Shown here piece by piece: positions 51,201 through 60,583 of a stretch of DNA of 64,000 nt; the stretch's first letter is position 1; every line of letters starts with the position of its first letter. This DNA is from Symbiodinium sp. CCMP2592 (lineage: Eukaryota; Sar; Dinophyceae; Suessiales; Symbiodiniaceae). Position numbers and translations under genes: made by a program. Under the pieces are notes generated by a model. That model searched no databases. It had not been told where the DNA came from and was given only the letters and a program-made list of their open reading frames with translations. The stretch covers positions 194,501-258,500 of the forward strand of contig CAJNDT010006134.1 of assembly GCA_905221615.1 (NCBI GenBank). Direction: 5' to 3'.

Positions 51201-54200
51201 TGAATTGTTACTGGGTTTCCCTGGAAGGGAATGATCTATCACGATCTTCAACTGCGCCATAGCTGAATCGAACTCTGGTGCTTCATCACTGTACGCCATA
51301 TGAATCTTGCGTCTTCCCATTAGACGTCTGATGGCCATGACGACCTCGTCAGTACTCCTTGAAGCCGTGGGAATCGCTGCGATCATTTTGGTGGCGATAT
51401 CTCTGATGACTAGAACTTCACGTGCTCCGTCATCGAGTCCGATGCCTGCTTCGGCGGCCTTGCGCATGTCAAGGAAGTCGAACGTCACAAGATCTCCCCA
51501 GTGTTTGATCACACGTTGAAACGCACCTCGTTGTGTTCGCAAGTGCTTCATCTTCGCGCGTATGCACGATTCGCAATATGGGTTGCGGTAGCGATGAGTA
51601 CACAGATGTGCCAACGTCTTAGCTTCGGCTTTCAGTGTTCCGACTCTGGCCTTGCGGCTCGGCGCACCGTCGCCTTCCACATCAATGATCACCTCATCGT
51701 CACCGTCCAATGGAATTTCACCCACTCCTTTTCCTTCGTCGTCGTCCGGAGGTCGTCCGGCCTCGGACTCTGGTACTTCTTCTATAGGAGGTTCTTGGGG
51801 TTCAGGATCAGGAGGTCGTTCATGATCGTCACCTTCTTCTTCTGCTTCAATCTCGCTCGGTGCAGCTTCAGCGGCAGCTGCGACGCTGACGTCAACATTG
51901 CCCGCTGTTAGCGCACCCTTGAAGATTTCGGTGATCGCTTTGGCCTCCGGATCATCATGAACCAATGACTTAGAACTCCCGGCACGAACGTACGGGATGT
52001 CACCGTTCACGAACAGAGATATTCTCTTGCCCTGCGGGTTGATCATGAATGGTTCCCTTCCGGGTGGCCACACAAACCCGTAGTTGAAGTTCATACATCT
52101 CTTGCCTATGGAAAGCACCGACGGTGTGTCATCCAACACATAAGCGTTGATCGGTTCCTCGAACGACTCAGTCTGGAAATTCGACACGAGATCGGTATCG
52201 GTGATTCCATTGGCTGTCTGAAATGATATGGGCTCTGGAGTCACGAGTGTTTCGAGACTGTGCTTCTCGATCTTCTTCTGAGATATGAGGTCGTGACCAC
52301 ACCCAGTGTCCATGAGAAACTTGATCTTCTTCTTGAGGATGACTGGTTGAACCATGCATTTGAATACGCCTTGATTGATGATCCGTTTGCTGTGTGCAGC
52401 ATCGAGTTCGCGCTCAACGATGGAATCCTCACCGTCGTAGAAAGAAACTTCTTCCACTCGAGGCGTTCCTGGGATTCGTACGAATGAAACTCGATCTCCG
52501 CATTGATCATCATCGTCGTCAACCATGTCTCTCATGATCTGTGCCCTCAATCTCGCTTTGTGCTTGGCGAATTCCAAGCTCACGGCGCGGTCCTCATCAT
52601 TGATAAACGCTTCCATGTCGACGTACTTCACCTTCCGCTCTTTGTCTTTCTTCGATCTTCTAGGACACGAAGAAATGAACTTCACGTCATCGGCGAACGT
52701 CACATTACGCTTTATCTCTTTTCGGGTCGACGTAGTCGTTCCCGAGGATTCGTCATCTGTTGAACAATCCGAATCAGCGTCGCTGTCAACGGATGGACAA
52801 TCTGACTCCTCCTCATCTTGTCTTGAAGATCGCTTCCATATAGCCGGAGCTGATGGATTCCACCTTCGACACAATCTGATGGCGGGTGCCGCAGGGAGTG
52901 CCTTGGCCTTGGCATTCGGCTTCGCTGGAGCTGCCTTCGCTTCGGATTTAGCTTTAGCTTTTGCCTTTGGTTCCGGAGCTGGGGTAGCTGCTGCCTCATG
53001 CTTGAAAGGACAATTCTCTCTTGAGCACGAGCCTGTGTTCTTGAACGAGTAGCATATCCTGTTTCCTCCTCCTCCAGATGGACTTGGAGTTCTCGTCCTC
53101 GGCGTGAAGGGTCGCTCTGGAGTCTTCTTCGAGTGACTGAATGGACACTTATCACCATTTCGACACCCTGCATCTGTGAAATGGAACTTGCAGCGGATTT
53201 GCTTCTTGCTTTTGTCACCTCTGTTGTCCGCTGACTCACTCCTCGTCTTCTTCTTGGGCTTTGGCTTGGTCTTCGCATGACTCTTCGCTTTGCTTTGAGG
53301 TAGTACAGGTGTTGCTTTATCCGGCTTGGTCGGCGAAGCCTTGACCTTTGCGGATGGAGCTGCGTTAGGCGTAGGTTTCTCAGGTACCTTGGCCGGTGCA
53401 GCAAGCAAATCCTTGCCCTCAAGCATCTGGCGCAAGCCAATTTGGGTCTGAGTGAGATTTGACTGTTCTCGTCTCCGCATGATAGTACGGTCAATGATCT
53501 TCATCAGGTTGTCGTACGATCGGTCTTCATGATTGTAGGGCAAGTGTTCGTAATGCATGCCCAACTCCATCTTCATTGCGGGCGAGTCCTTGATCTTGCT
53601 GTACAAGCAATCACGGAGAGCTGTTTTGGATGGAATGTCCTCTGGTCTCATCCGTCCCAGAACTTCCAACCACGTCTGCTTGAACGTATGAAGCTTGTTG
53701 TCGCCTTGGTACTGGAGCTTCACCAAATACTCAAGAGTGATGATCATGTCGAGACGATCGTGCGTTCGAAAACTTTCATACATCATCGCAATGATTTGTC
53801 GTCCTTTGATGATCTTCCCGTCGGGCCTGCTGATGTAATCGTTAGCCTTCCGGTTCACCTCAAGGTACAGGTCAGCTGATTTGTCACCACCGGCACGTAG
53901 CATTGCGACCATGGCGATCCCCAATTTGACGTCTATGCTCTTGAACTTCTTGTGTCCTGAATCATTCAATGCTTCGACATCAGGGAATGGGTTGAACGCT
54001 GGTGCCAGCCATAACATCCAGTCCTCATGATGTGGGTCGGCTGATGCTCCTAAGACATTGGCCGTGCACACGGATCGCCAGTTGTTGAGATGAGTGAGAG
54101 TAGGCCATGGAGGAACGGTCACTTTGTCGGCTTCCCTCCTGGAAATTCTCACCTCTGTGACTTCAGGATCCGCGTCTCCATCAGGATCACGCGCATGCGA

Positions 54201-56444
54201 GCCAGGATCCGATTCAGGTTTGCCTCCACCGCTTTTCTTCTTATCATCATCATCGTCAGGCGGGTCAGGAGGGTCATACCCCGTGCCGGTTCCTTCATCG
54301 TGCTCTCCATCTTCGTTCTCGTCGCCAGCCTCGTCACCGTCATCGTCTCCATTATCCTCCTGAATCGTTTCAGCGAATAACTTCCACTCATCACGATCAG
54401 CTCTGAGACGTTGTTCGGCTTTCTGGGCCTTGAGTACTTCGCTTCGCAGATCGGCAATCTTCTCCTCGTACCGTTCCGCGACCTCTTTCTCGATCTGACG
54501 TCTCCTTGCTTCATGAATGGAATCGTCATAGGCAATAGGGGGACCGATGAGGTCGTTGCCCTTCGTAGATGCGGTGATACCGTCGACACCAACAGGTCTT
54601 GAGGAGCTGGCAGATGCTGTGGACTTCGATCCCAACATCCCGCGATCCTCCAAGAGTTCGCGTAGCTGTCGATCACGCACGGCTGCCGCATCACTTTTCC
54701 CATGAAATCCGCTTGGTATGCCGAACAAAGTGGCTGCACTAGGCGTGGAACGCGCAAGTGCTGGGCTGCTAATACCTGGCACGTAGTGCTCGGGCATTGC
54801 ATCCGCCACGATTGGCATTGAACTGCGGCCAGTGAAGAAGTTTCCACCGGTGAATGGAATTCCATCCATCACAAGGTTCTTGTCCTTGTCCGATTCCGAG
54901 AATGCGAACTTCTCTTTGGCGACTGGACTAACTTGACTTGGGGACCGTATTTCAGGGGATCGTACCTCACCTCCTACGGAAAATGCAGGCACTACTTCCT
55001 TTCCTACGTGCTCCCAGCCAGACTCAGTAGTCCTTGAAGACATGGGCATGCTCGAAGGCCGCGTCGCTCCACCATAGTTGGAGTTCCGCGCTGCCTCCAA
55101 TTCGCTGCGTGTCCTCGCTTGAAGATCTTCTTGTGCTTTGAGCGTTTTCCTGAGTTCACTCAGCTCGTCGTGCAAGGTAGGCAATGATCGCCTTGCATGA
55201 TCTTCATTCTGATGAAGTCGGTCCTCTGCTTCTTGCATCCTCTTCACAGCCATTTTGCGGTACTCTTCCTCTTCACCAAGACGTTCGCGAAGCCGAAATC
55301 GTTCTTGATCAATGGCTGCGCTGTTTCCAGCTAGCCCTTGAATCTCGTTCACGGCCCGCAACTCCTGGTTCTTGACCAAGTGGAATCGTTCCTGCATTGC
55401 TTGTAAGGCTTGTTCCGAACTTGCTGTGTTTGACCGGAGGACCAAGTTCTCTCTGGCATGTTCATGAAGTTCATGAGTCAGACGCTCATACTCACGTGCC
55501 ATAAGCTCACCATCGCCTTGCGCTCTTGCCTCCAACTGCACAAAGTTAGTGGCTGCCTCCGTGCGGAACACGTGTAGCTGTTGAGCTAACTCCTCGGCAA
55601 CGGCATGTGCTTGACGTTGTTGAGCAGAGTTCTGTTCATCCATGCGAAACAAAGCTGTTTCATAGTCTCGCTTCATCTCCTGATTGACATTGTTGATGTG
55701 CCTCATGGCTAAGCATGCATGGTCACGTTGTCGTTCCAATTCTTCAATGCGAATTCCAGATCCTTCATCTTCTTGTTGCATCTCCTTGATCTTGTCCATC
55801 AGGGTCTGAACAACTCCTTCGTATTCTTGCATCTGACTGCGATAGTACATCTGCTGCGCAAGGTTAGATGCTTCGAGCTGTTGCGAAATCGTCAGTTCCT
55901 GATAGGCATTCGGACCATCGGCTATGGCTGGCGTGGTCACCGATGATGCATCACCACGTGCTGGGATAGTGTCCAGAGTCATATCCAGATCGTCAGCATC
56001 ACGTGGTTGATTGGTAACCATCCGATTCCAAGTCATGGATTTGTCACGCCCACGAGTAGCCGAAGTCCTCGATCGTGCTGAAGAGCTTCTCGAAGATGAT
56101 GGTCTTGACTTCTTTTCCAAGGTCTTCACTCCTTTGTCCTTGGCCCTGGACGTAGTCCGAGGTGCCTGAAAACCAGACGCTTCGGCCCGTCGTTCTGAAG
56201 CCTTGCCCGTCCTCGAACCTGTGGATGTCGGACGCGAAGGCGTAGATGCTCTTGGTAGACTCTTTGCTTTCCCCTTGGGAACTGCCTTTGCAATGGCAAG
56301 CGCAGAAGATTGACCTTTGTCATCTTCCGTGGAGCTATCAACGGATTGCACCACTGTGTCATCAGCTGTTGACTCACCAACGGCTGGCGCTGCCACATCG
56401 GCACCGAAAGTCATTGTCGTATCTTGACTTGATCCTGAGTTCAT
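48270..56444 (-). CDS. Copia Gag-Pol polyprotein
   Basis: 2724 codons. Residues 1 to about 170 are Ser/Arg-rich; about 170-470 are heptad-rich coiled coil (EELERQRDHACLAMRH, RFRLRERLGEEEEYRK). Gag follows, with two CCCH fingers (C-x8-C-x5-C-x3-H near 1084, C-x8-C-x4-C-x3-H near 1130) in place of the usual CCHC knuckle. The aspartic protease is at FLMDTGCGHDLIS near 1375. Integrase shows H-x3-H-x6-C-x2-C near 1612, then VTFDFLD (D, about 1655), AYSDEAPEF (D, about 1718) and LAERSNQEV (E, about 1750), giving D,D,E. The Copia reverse transcriptase is at about 2240-2560 with ADAIQAYIQA and LVIYVDDLKMAG near 2463. RNase H begins SSIGLFADADYAGC and loses frame near 48286. The start is 64 bases inside the 5' LTR. 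Confidence 0.92.
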   Translation of the reverse strand: MNSGSSQDTTMTFGADVAAPAVGESTADDTVVQSVDSSTEDDKGQSSALAIAKAVPKGKAKSLPRASTPSRPTSTGSRTGKASERRAEASGFQAPRTTSRAKDKGVKTLEKKSRPSSSRSSSARSRTSATRGRDKSMTWNRMVTNQPRDADDLDMTLDTIPARGDASSVTTPAIADGPNAYQELTISQQLEASNLAQQMYYRSQMQEYEGVVQTLMDKIKEMQQEDEGSGIRIEELERQRDHACLAMRHINNVNQEMKRDYETALFRMDEQNSAQQRQAHAVAEELAQQLHVFRTEAATNFVQLEARAQGDGELMAREYERLTHELHEHARENLVLRSNTASSEQALQAMQERFHLVKNQELRAVNEIQGLAGNSAAIDQERFRLRERLGEEEEYRKMAVKRMQEAEDRLHQNEDHARRSLPTLHDELSELRKTLKAQEDLQARTRSELEAARNSNYGGATRPSSMPMSSRTTESGWEHVGKEVVPAFSVGGEVRSPEIRSPSQVSPVAKEKFAFSESDKDKNLVMDGIPFTGGNFFTGRSSMPIVADAMPEHYVPGISSPALARSTPSAATLFGIPSGFHGKSDAAAVRDRQLRELLEDRGMLGSKSTASASSSRPVGVDGITASTKGNDLIGPPIAYDDSIHEARRRQIEKEVAERYEEKIADLRSEVLKAQKAEQRLRADRDEWKLFAETIQEDNGDDDGDEAGDENEDGEHDEGTGTGYDPPDPPDDDDDKKKSGGGKPESDPGSHARDPDGDADPEVTEVRISRREADKVTVPPWPTLTHLNNWRSVCTANVLGASADPHHEDWMLWLAPAFNPFPDVEALNDSGHKKFKSIDVKLGIAMVAMLRAGGDKSADLYLEVNRKANDYISRPDGKIIKGRQIIAMMYESFRTHDRLDMIITLEYLVKLQYQGDNKLHTFKQTWLEVLGRMRPEDIPSKTALRDCLYSKIKDSPAMKMELGMHYEHLPYNHEDRSYDNLMKIIDRTIMRRREQSNLTQTQIGLRQMLEGKDLLAAPAKVPEKPTPNAAPSAKVKASPTKPDKATPVLPQSKAKSHAKTKPKPKKKTRSESADNRGDKSKKQIRCKFHFTDAGCRNGDKCPFSHSKKTPERPFTPRTRTPSPSGGGGNRICYSFKNTGSCSRENCPFKHEAAATPAPEPKAKAKAKSEAKAAPAKPNAKAKALPAAPAIRLCRRWNPSAPAIWKRSSRQDEEESDCPSVDSDADSDCSTDDESSGTTTSTRKEIKRNVTFADDVKFISSCPRRSKKDKERKVKYVDMEAFINDEDRAVSLEFAKHKARLRAQIMRDMVDDDDDQCGDRVSFVRIPGTPRVEEVSFYDGEDSIVERELDAAHSKRIINQGVFKCMVQPVILKKKIKFLMDTGCGHDLISQKKIEKHSLETLVTPEPISFQTANGITDTDLVSNFQTESFEEPINAYVLDDTPSVLSIGKRCMNFNYGFVWPPGREPFMINPQGKRISLFVNGDIPYVRAGSSKSLVHDDPEAKAITEIFKGALTAGNVDVSVAAAAEAAPSEIEAEEEGDDHERPPDPEPQEPPIEEVPESEAGRPPDDDEGKGVGEIPLDGDDEVIIDVEGDGAPSRKARVGTLKAEAKTLAHLCTHRYRNPYCESCIRAKMKHLRTQRGAFQRVIKHWGDLVTFDFLDMRKAAEAGIGLDDGAREVLVIRDIATKMIAAIPTASRSTDEVVMAIRRLMGRRKIHMAYSDEAPEFDSAMAQLKIVIDHSLPGKPSNNSLAERSNQEVINTVAASMLHAGLPAQYWSFALNCVMQNLNVEDVEGDGDSAWKRMTGKDFEGKAIPFGAKVFFKPTDTRPKTYGNKFDPKGIPGIFAGYIITAGQGWSKKYRVWDMKEFANANLSMDASVPRKLMRPYETEVIYFPEEITFPLKAEYERMNSTIEGLRDNVDLAGKEIKDVDDGDDGPPGGNGGDGDDDDQNGLLPPPDPGEDPDLQDIDPSDIETEPSGEVFKSAEHEAIDAIGDKRLEELDEELGLRAAPPPSEPKVTGKDRRSPREVGPTGRLIPEGDIEEPGEIIKILKEKKLAPEEIEHWSTGKKGDGIVYLTDDGEACKIDKRGVPYKIRSDGRRTLPTRRPIHSYSPEAWKKMSETEKKAAYKKEKRDKARVAKKDRKKAVIGKKIVTKILDNMIFPKIVPCEEIDLQLNVSIDDDDGWSWAQSYVDQYTQEQFLADVVPAVPAHMVMDDNWIPSMPCTTSHRNVHREKNHAGGSCFNAMVTRPVTRKEMINNPKAMEAFMKEWKGLWDQEVFDFSTTREYDDVVAEAKKKGEKVHMARVHGLIYEKNYQLKEDDPARKFKGRGVLLGDQVKDQNMEAALFQDLGNSPATFDASRWADYYGCLPGNDVQMADAIQAYIQARLSGTPCWVELPDEAWHPSAKRHKFRRPVCRLIKALYGHPDAGTMWEQHCHTAVQKVGFKPLGDEWPSLYFHPQMKLLLVIYVDDLKMAGPKENLPKGWDMLRQELRLEEETPLGLYLGCRISKGEATLHDKTKVQTVTYDMETYLDMTVKKYCDVTGFDPTKFKTVPSPSPAEETKNHPARAPAQSGKSHRCTWCGHTMPVDKDGRLVPPPPIPKAPEEEEINEANRGALAPQAASILMKLLYAARICRFDLLRSINNLARKITKWTKKEDALLHHLMAYVHQSKHHMMIGWVGNSLEDSSIGLFADADYAGCGESLKSTSGAHLHIQGSHTRISLGGT

Positions 56445-56496
56445 TGTGGTCGTAGTAGATCAAGTAGTCGTTGCTGTAGAAAGGCAGAGCCGCGTA

Positions 56497-56508
56497 CGGC
56501 TGATAACC
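56497..56508 (-). promoter_or_regulatory. Primer binding site of the Copia element
   Basis: Directly inside the 5' LTR the minus strand reads GGTTATCAGCC. This resembles the initiator-Met type site of many Copia elements (TGGTATCAGAGC) with one extra T, so it is a plausible tRNA-primed start of minus-strand synthesis. Confidence 0.55.
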
Positions 56509-56940
56509 TGCGTGGGGGATTGATCTCGACTTGGTTGCTGCTCTCCCCACCAGAGCTGTAATGAATGTAGGTGTGGCTGGCTTGCACTCTCCACAGACTG
56601 GACCCTGTCTCTCCCTCTTACTTCCACACGTGCAATCCTATGCAGGCAGAACCGGCGGCCGTTCCTTTTGCACTCACTGCCGGCGGCGGTTCGTCTGTGC
56701 AACGGGATAGCTCTGATTGCTCAGGATAGAAGACACATATAGCACTTAGCTATGGGCATTGACTTGAGCCAAACGTTGCGTTGGCGGTCACATAGAAAGG
56801 TAAAGATGAGGGATGCGTAGCATGCCCCCTAGAGTCGAGGGACGCGTAGCGTGCCCCCTTCTCTTGCACTTTACACGGTCTTGCTCACAGCTCTTATAGT
56901 GACACCTTAGAACTTGACAAGGCATCGCAGTCCGTTCGCA
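56509..56940 (-). repeat. 5' LTR of the Copia element (432 bp)
   Basis: Identical to 20927-21368 apart from the 11-bp and 1-bp indels; no substitution seen. Carries TTTGGCTCAAG on the minus strand at 56763-56773. Confidence 0.95.
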
Positions 56941-56965
56941 GAACTACTATGGGGCCTATGGGTAG
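56941..56965. repeat. Truncated family R17 element at right LTR border
   Basis: GAACTACTATGGGGCCTATGG is the right arm of the R17 palindrome found in the array at 57244-57720. Its left arm is missing because the LTR ends at 56940. Confidence 0.75.
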
Positions 56966-57079
56966 GGTTTAGGGCTTAGGGGTTTTCGGATTCCAGGGTT
57001 TAAGGGTTTTTGAATCCGGAGCTCCGGGTTGGCCAAAGTGTTCTGGGTTGAAGGCCAAGTCAGGCTTCCCTCCAGAACC

Positions 57080-57162
57080 CTAAACCCGAGGGTTTAGGGT
57101 TTAGGGTTTTAGGGTTTAGGGTTTAGGCTTTTAGGGTTTAGGGTTGAGGGTTTTAGGGCTTA
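57080..57162 (+). repeat. Head-to-head telomere-like tract
   Basis: CCCTAAACCC meets GAGGGTTTAGGG at about 57085-57100, then TTTAGGG units continue to 57162. The junction is palindromic. Confidence 0.75.
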
Positions 57163-57243
57163 GGGTGCATGTTCTCTTACTCAGTATAGCAAAAGAGGGA
57201 TCTCCAGCGGTTCAGGTTCTCAAGCTTTGCTGGTTCTTCGTGT

Positions 57244-57720
57244 GCAGGATTGAAGGAACCTACTGAGTAGTTCCTTTTGGGGATTACCTTATGAGCCCCC
57301 AAAATGAACTACTATGGGGCCTCTAGGTACCGAGATTCAAATCCTAGACTAAAGTCCTAAACCCTAAACCCGAATCGTCTGCAGGATTGAAGGAACCTAC
57401 CCATAGGCCACATAGTAGTTCCTTGCGGGGATTACCTTATAGGATTGAAAAACATGAGCCACCAAAAAGGAACTACTATGGGGCCTTTAGGTACAGAGAT
57501 TTAAATCCTAGACTAAAACCGTAAACCCTAAACCCTAATTGGTTTGCAGGATTGAAAGAACCTACCCATAGGCCCCATAATAGTTCCTTTTGGGGATTAC
57601 CTTATAGGATTGAACAATATGAACCCCAAAAAGGAACCACTATGGGGCCTCAAGGTAAAGAGATGCAAATCCTAGACTAAAACCCCAAACCCTAAACCCT
57701 AATTCGTCTGCAGGATTGAA
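57244..57720 (+). repeat. Tandem array of about 165-bp units carrying R17 palindromes
   Basis: GCAGGATTGAA starts units at 57244, 57381, 57546 and 57710 (spacing 137, 165, 164). Each unit holds an R17 palindrome (CATAGTAGTTCCTTTTGGGG / CCAAAAAGGAACTACTATG) followed by AAATCCTAGACTAAA and CCCTAAACCCTAA. The palindrome and its flank were amplified together. Confidence 0.85.
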
Positions 57721-57819
57721 GGAGCCTAAAGTCATCCAGCTGCTGCGCAGCCGAGGGGCCAAATCCTCGGGCTGGTCCTCTTCCTCGTCATCCAGGAAGG
57801 AGACCTTCATCATAGGACC

Positions 57820-57935
57820 CGTTTGGGGGGGTAGGGGGGAGGGGAGGTAGGGGACTATACTTCCTAAAATTGGCCGTTTGGGGGGGTAGGGGGGAGGGGG
57901 GCCAGGGGACTGTACTTCCTTAAATTCGCCGTATT
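57820..57935 (+). repeat. G-rich 55-bp tandem duplication
   Basis: GTTTGGGGGGGTAGGGGGGAG followed by GGGGACT(A/G)TACTTCCT occurs at 57821 and 57876. Runs of three or more G suggest quadruplex potential on the + strand. Confidence 0.85.
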
Positions 57936-58161
57936 AAGACCTTATCATGGGTATTAGAGCTCCCTACCCTTAAGGGTCTTCATGACTTCATCAAGCGCAT
58001 GAGTCTCGAAATCCTTAACCTAAATGCGTCCTTTACGACAACCTTATGCATCCTAAAGCCTCAACCCGTAGCCCCCATAATCCTAAACCCTTTGATGCCA
58101 GACATGCTAAACCCAACCCCTAAACCCCACAGCGCCAAGCTCAAAACCCGTTGAAGAAAGC

Positions 58162-58242
58162 ATACTCTAGGGGCCTTAATAATTATAATCGGGTTTCGGG
58201 GCATATGAAATTATATTTTACGTATCTAAGCCCCTATAGTAC
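58162..58242. repeat. Palindromic mini-element, family R4 (short)
   Basis: TACTCTAGGGGCCTTAATAATTATAATC to AAGCCCCTATAGTA. Confidence 0.65.
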
Positions 58243-58756
58243 CTGTCAATGCTCAACATGTAGAGTTGCGGTTGAACTTTATCAGCCAGTCTCCAGCAGG
58301 AAGCCAGAAACCCAGAAAGCCAAAGAGATGGAGGCAAACGAAGAACGCATAACACGCTCGAATCTATAGCGCTTAGGGCACACTAGGGGAAGAACTGCAA
58401 TGAAGCCGATAGATAGCTGGGTAGCATGATGAGGGAGACCCCTTGAAGGGTAAGGGACCTTATTGAGAGGGTCTATATCCCCGAGGGTCCCCCTAATCCT
58501 GACTCCCAATAGCACCCCAACAACCTCGACTCTGAAGCACTTTTAGGAGCCTGAGTTGCTTGCTAATTAGGGCTTGTTCTTTTTTTTTTTTTGGGGGGGG
58601 GCCTGAAAAAAACTAATCGTAGGCAAAAAACAACTATTTGTTCAATTTTTCATGCTCCTTATTCACTCACCAAAGGCCTGGAGCCCTATTACACTTCACA
58701 CCTTGTGCCGGAACCCTCAATGCCACACTAACCCCCCTCCCCCATGGAGTAGCTCA

Positions 58757-58845
58757 ACGTTTCCGAAAATTAGCGAGTACCTTATTTTGAGGCTCCTTAT
58801 AATAAGGATCCTACTATTTAGGGTACCACACTAGGGTCCCCTATT
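58757..58845. repeat. Mini-element, family R8 (right end lost)
   Basis: Left end GTTTCCGAAAATTAGCGAGTACC and interior GGATCCTACTATTTAGGGTAC match R8. The end CGGAAACTCCC is missing and replaced by a repeat of the interior. Confidence 0.6.
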
Positions 58846-59083
58846 AGAATAAGGATCCTACTATTTAGGGTACTACATTAAGTGCAGTCCAGACACATCT
58901 GCCCAACCAAGCCCTGCGAAGTTGATCCGTGGTCGGCGCAGGGGGTTTTGTAGGGCTTTGCTCTATAAGAGGGATCTATAGGGCCTCCTTTAAAGGGGTC
59001 TATAAGGGTTCTACAAAAACTTCGATCTGTATGCTCAATCAGGGCCTTGGTTTCAGGGTGTAGGACCTGATATTTGGGGGTTA

Positions 59084-59192
59084 CCTATAGTCTCCATTGT
59101 AGTTGCTTTTTTTGGTTAACCAAAATCTCTATTATAGGGTCCTAACTATAAAACTGGATAACCAAAAAAGGAACTACAATGGAGACCATAGG
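59084..59192. repeat. Palindromic mini-element, family R5 (copy 2)
   Basis: CCTATAGTCTCCATTGTAG to CTACAATGGAGACCATAGG, same interior as 5289-5400. Confidence 0.88.
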
Positions 59193-59360
59193 TACGGGCG
59201 CAGGACCGGAGAGAAGCCTTCGTAGCCTTCATAGGTAGCTACAGTAGCGGATTTCAGTTGAGGCCTGCGGGCAAGAACGACACCTGACCTGACTCCTACC
59301 CAACCAGGAGACTCACCTTTGGGGCCATGAGTGCAGACCCAACCGACCCACATTGAGTTT

Positions 59361-59462
59361 TACGGTTGATGATATAAATCCTGCATTACCTTAAGGACCC
59401 TAAACTATGGGAATTATGGTATATTCCTTATTATGGGGAATGCAGGATTTATATCATCAACA
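59361..59462. repeat. Palindromic mini-element, family R6 (copy 4)
   Basis: TACGGTTGATGATATAAATCC to GGATTTATATCATCAAC, with AGGACCCTAAACTATGGGAAT inside. Confidence 0.88.
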
Positions 59463-60477
59463 TTCGGGCTAAGGTTTTGAGGCTTTCAGGCCTTCGGGTT
59501 TTGCGGGCGTGACAAATAGCAGAAGTGACGACCGGGACCCCCCAAGTATCTGAATGTCCTGAACAGAAGGTATTCAGTCTGTAGAAGAGGTAGTTGGGGA
59601 TTAAGACCCCTACAGTAGGGCTCAGGGTTTACCGTCTCGGATCGCTGGCGCTCCTCCTCGCGACATCTCGCCATTGAACCTGCGCAGCGAAAAGGAGCAA
59701 GTGGTCAAACGAAAGGGTCTAGGGTTTAGGGTTTAGGGTCTTTCGGGCTTTCGGCGCCACAGGGTACACTCTGAATAGCTGTTTCCACCTAAAACCTACC
59801 TGATTGAGCACTTTGGCCCTTAGGGCTGTGCAGCAGGCCAAGAATTTGGAACGCAGTTCTTGGAGGATAGCACGAAACATTGACCTGTAGTTGCAACTTC
59901 TGAAGGATACGCTATCTACTTCGGCCTCAATCAAATCGTGCTTACAAGCTTTTGCAAGCACCGGTTCGGCTTCTTTTTGCCATAGCTTACCTCGCAGCCC
60001 TGAGTGCTGGCGACTCTAGCTCCCTGAACTGGGGGTTAGGGTTTAGGGTTTAGGGGTTTAGGCGTTTGCATTTAGGGTTTAGGGCCCTGCGACATCCGCA
60101 CTAACCTGAGAGGTTTCTTTGTATGCATGCCAAGTTATGCGGTTACAAGCATTCTACAACATGTCATCTGGGTGAAGGGCTTAGCTAAGGAGGCGGTAAT
60201 CCTCTGGCAGGCTACGACAACACAATCCCCTTTCAGCAAATGGGAAATGTCCCAAATACCAACTGTTGCTGCAGAGAGCATTTACCTAACCTTATAAACC
60301 CTAAGCGCGACAAGCCACGAAACCCATCACCTTCACAAGGCCGAAAGTCCACTCACTCCCTACCGATAAACGCTACTGCCGTCGATCAAGTTACCTAGTC
60401 TTCCTGGTGCTTAAGGAAGAGTGGAGGAGAAAATTTAGCAGCTAAGCATCCCACACTCCCACTCAAACACCTGTACG
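59463..60477. other. No gene; short telomere-like tract at 60030-60090
   Basis: TTTAGGG remnants near 59715-59740 and 60030-60090. Frames are short and domain-free. Confidence 0.5.
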
Positions 60478-60583
60478 TACGGCTGATGATATAAATCCTG
60501 AGTTACCGTAAGGACCCTAAACTATAGGAATTATGGGTATATTCCTTATTATGGGTAATGCAGGAGTCATATCATCAACAGTA
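60478..60583. repeat. Palindromic mini-element, family R6 (copy 5)
   Basis: TACGGCTGATGATATAAATCC to ATATCATCAACAGTA; slightly diverged. Confidence 0.85.

Larger units (their letters stand above)
20927..56940 (-). mobile_element. Giant Copia-type LTR retrotransposon with nested insertions
   Basis: Two near-identical LTRs bound 36,014 bp. Coding is on the minus strand, with gag-pol first at the right, then extra ORFs, then a G-tract at the left LTR. The order integrase, reverse transcriptase, RNase H defines the Copia type. A 16.2-kb split-direct-repeat element (23682-39917) carrying a 10.8-kb LINE (24677-35459) is inserted inside. Without them the element would be about 19.8 kb, very large for Copia because of about 3100 codons after RNase H. 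No target duplication flanks the LTRs (TAAAT on the left, GAACT on the right). Confidence 0.9.
57946..59083. other. No gene; R4 and R8 copies
   Basis: Includes R4 (58162-58242), an R4-like poly-T/poly-G remnant (58578-58610), R8 (58757-58845) and a 47-bp step duplication of AATAAGGATCCTACTATTTA (58801 and 58848). Frames are short and domain-free. Confidence 0.55.
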
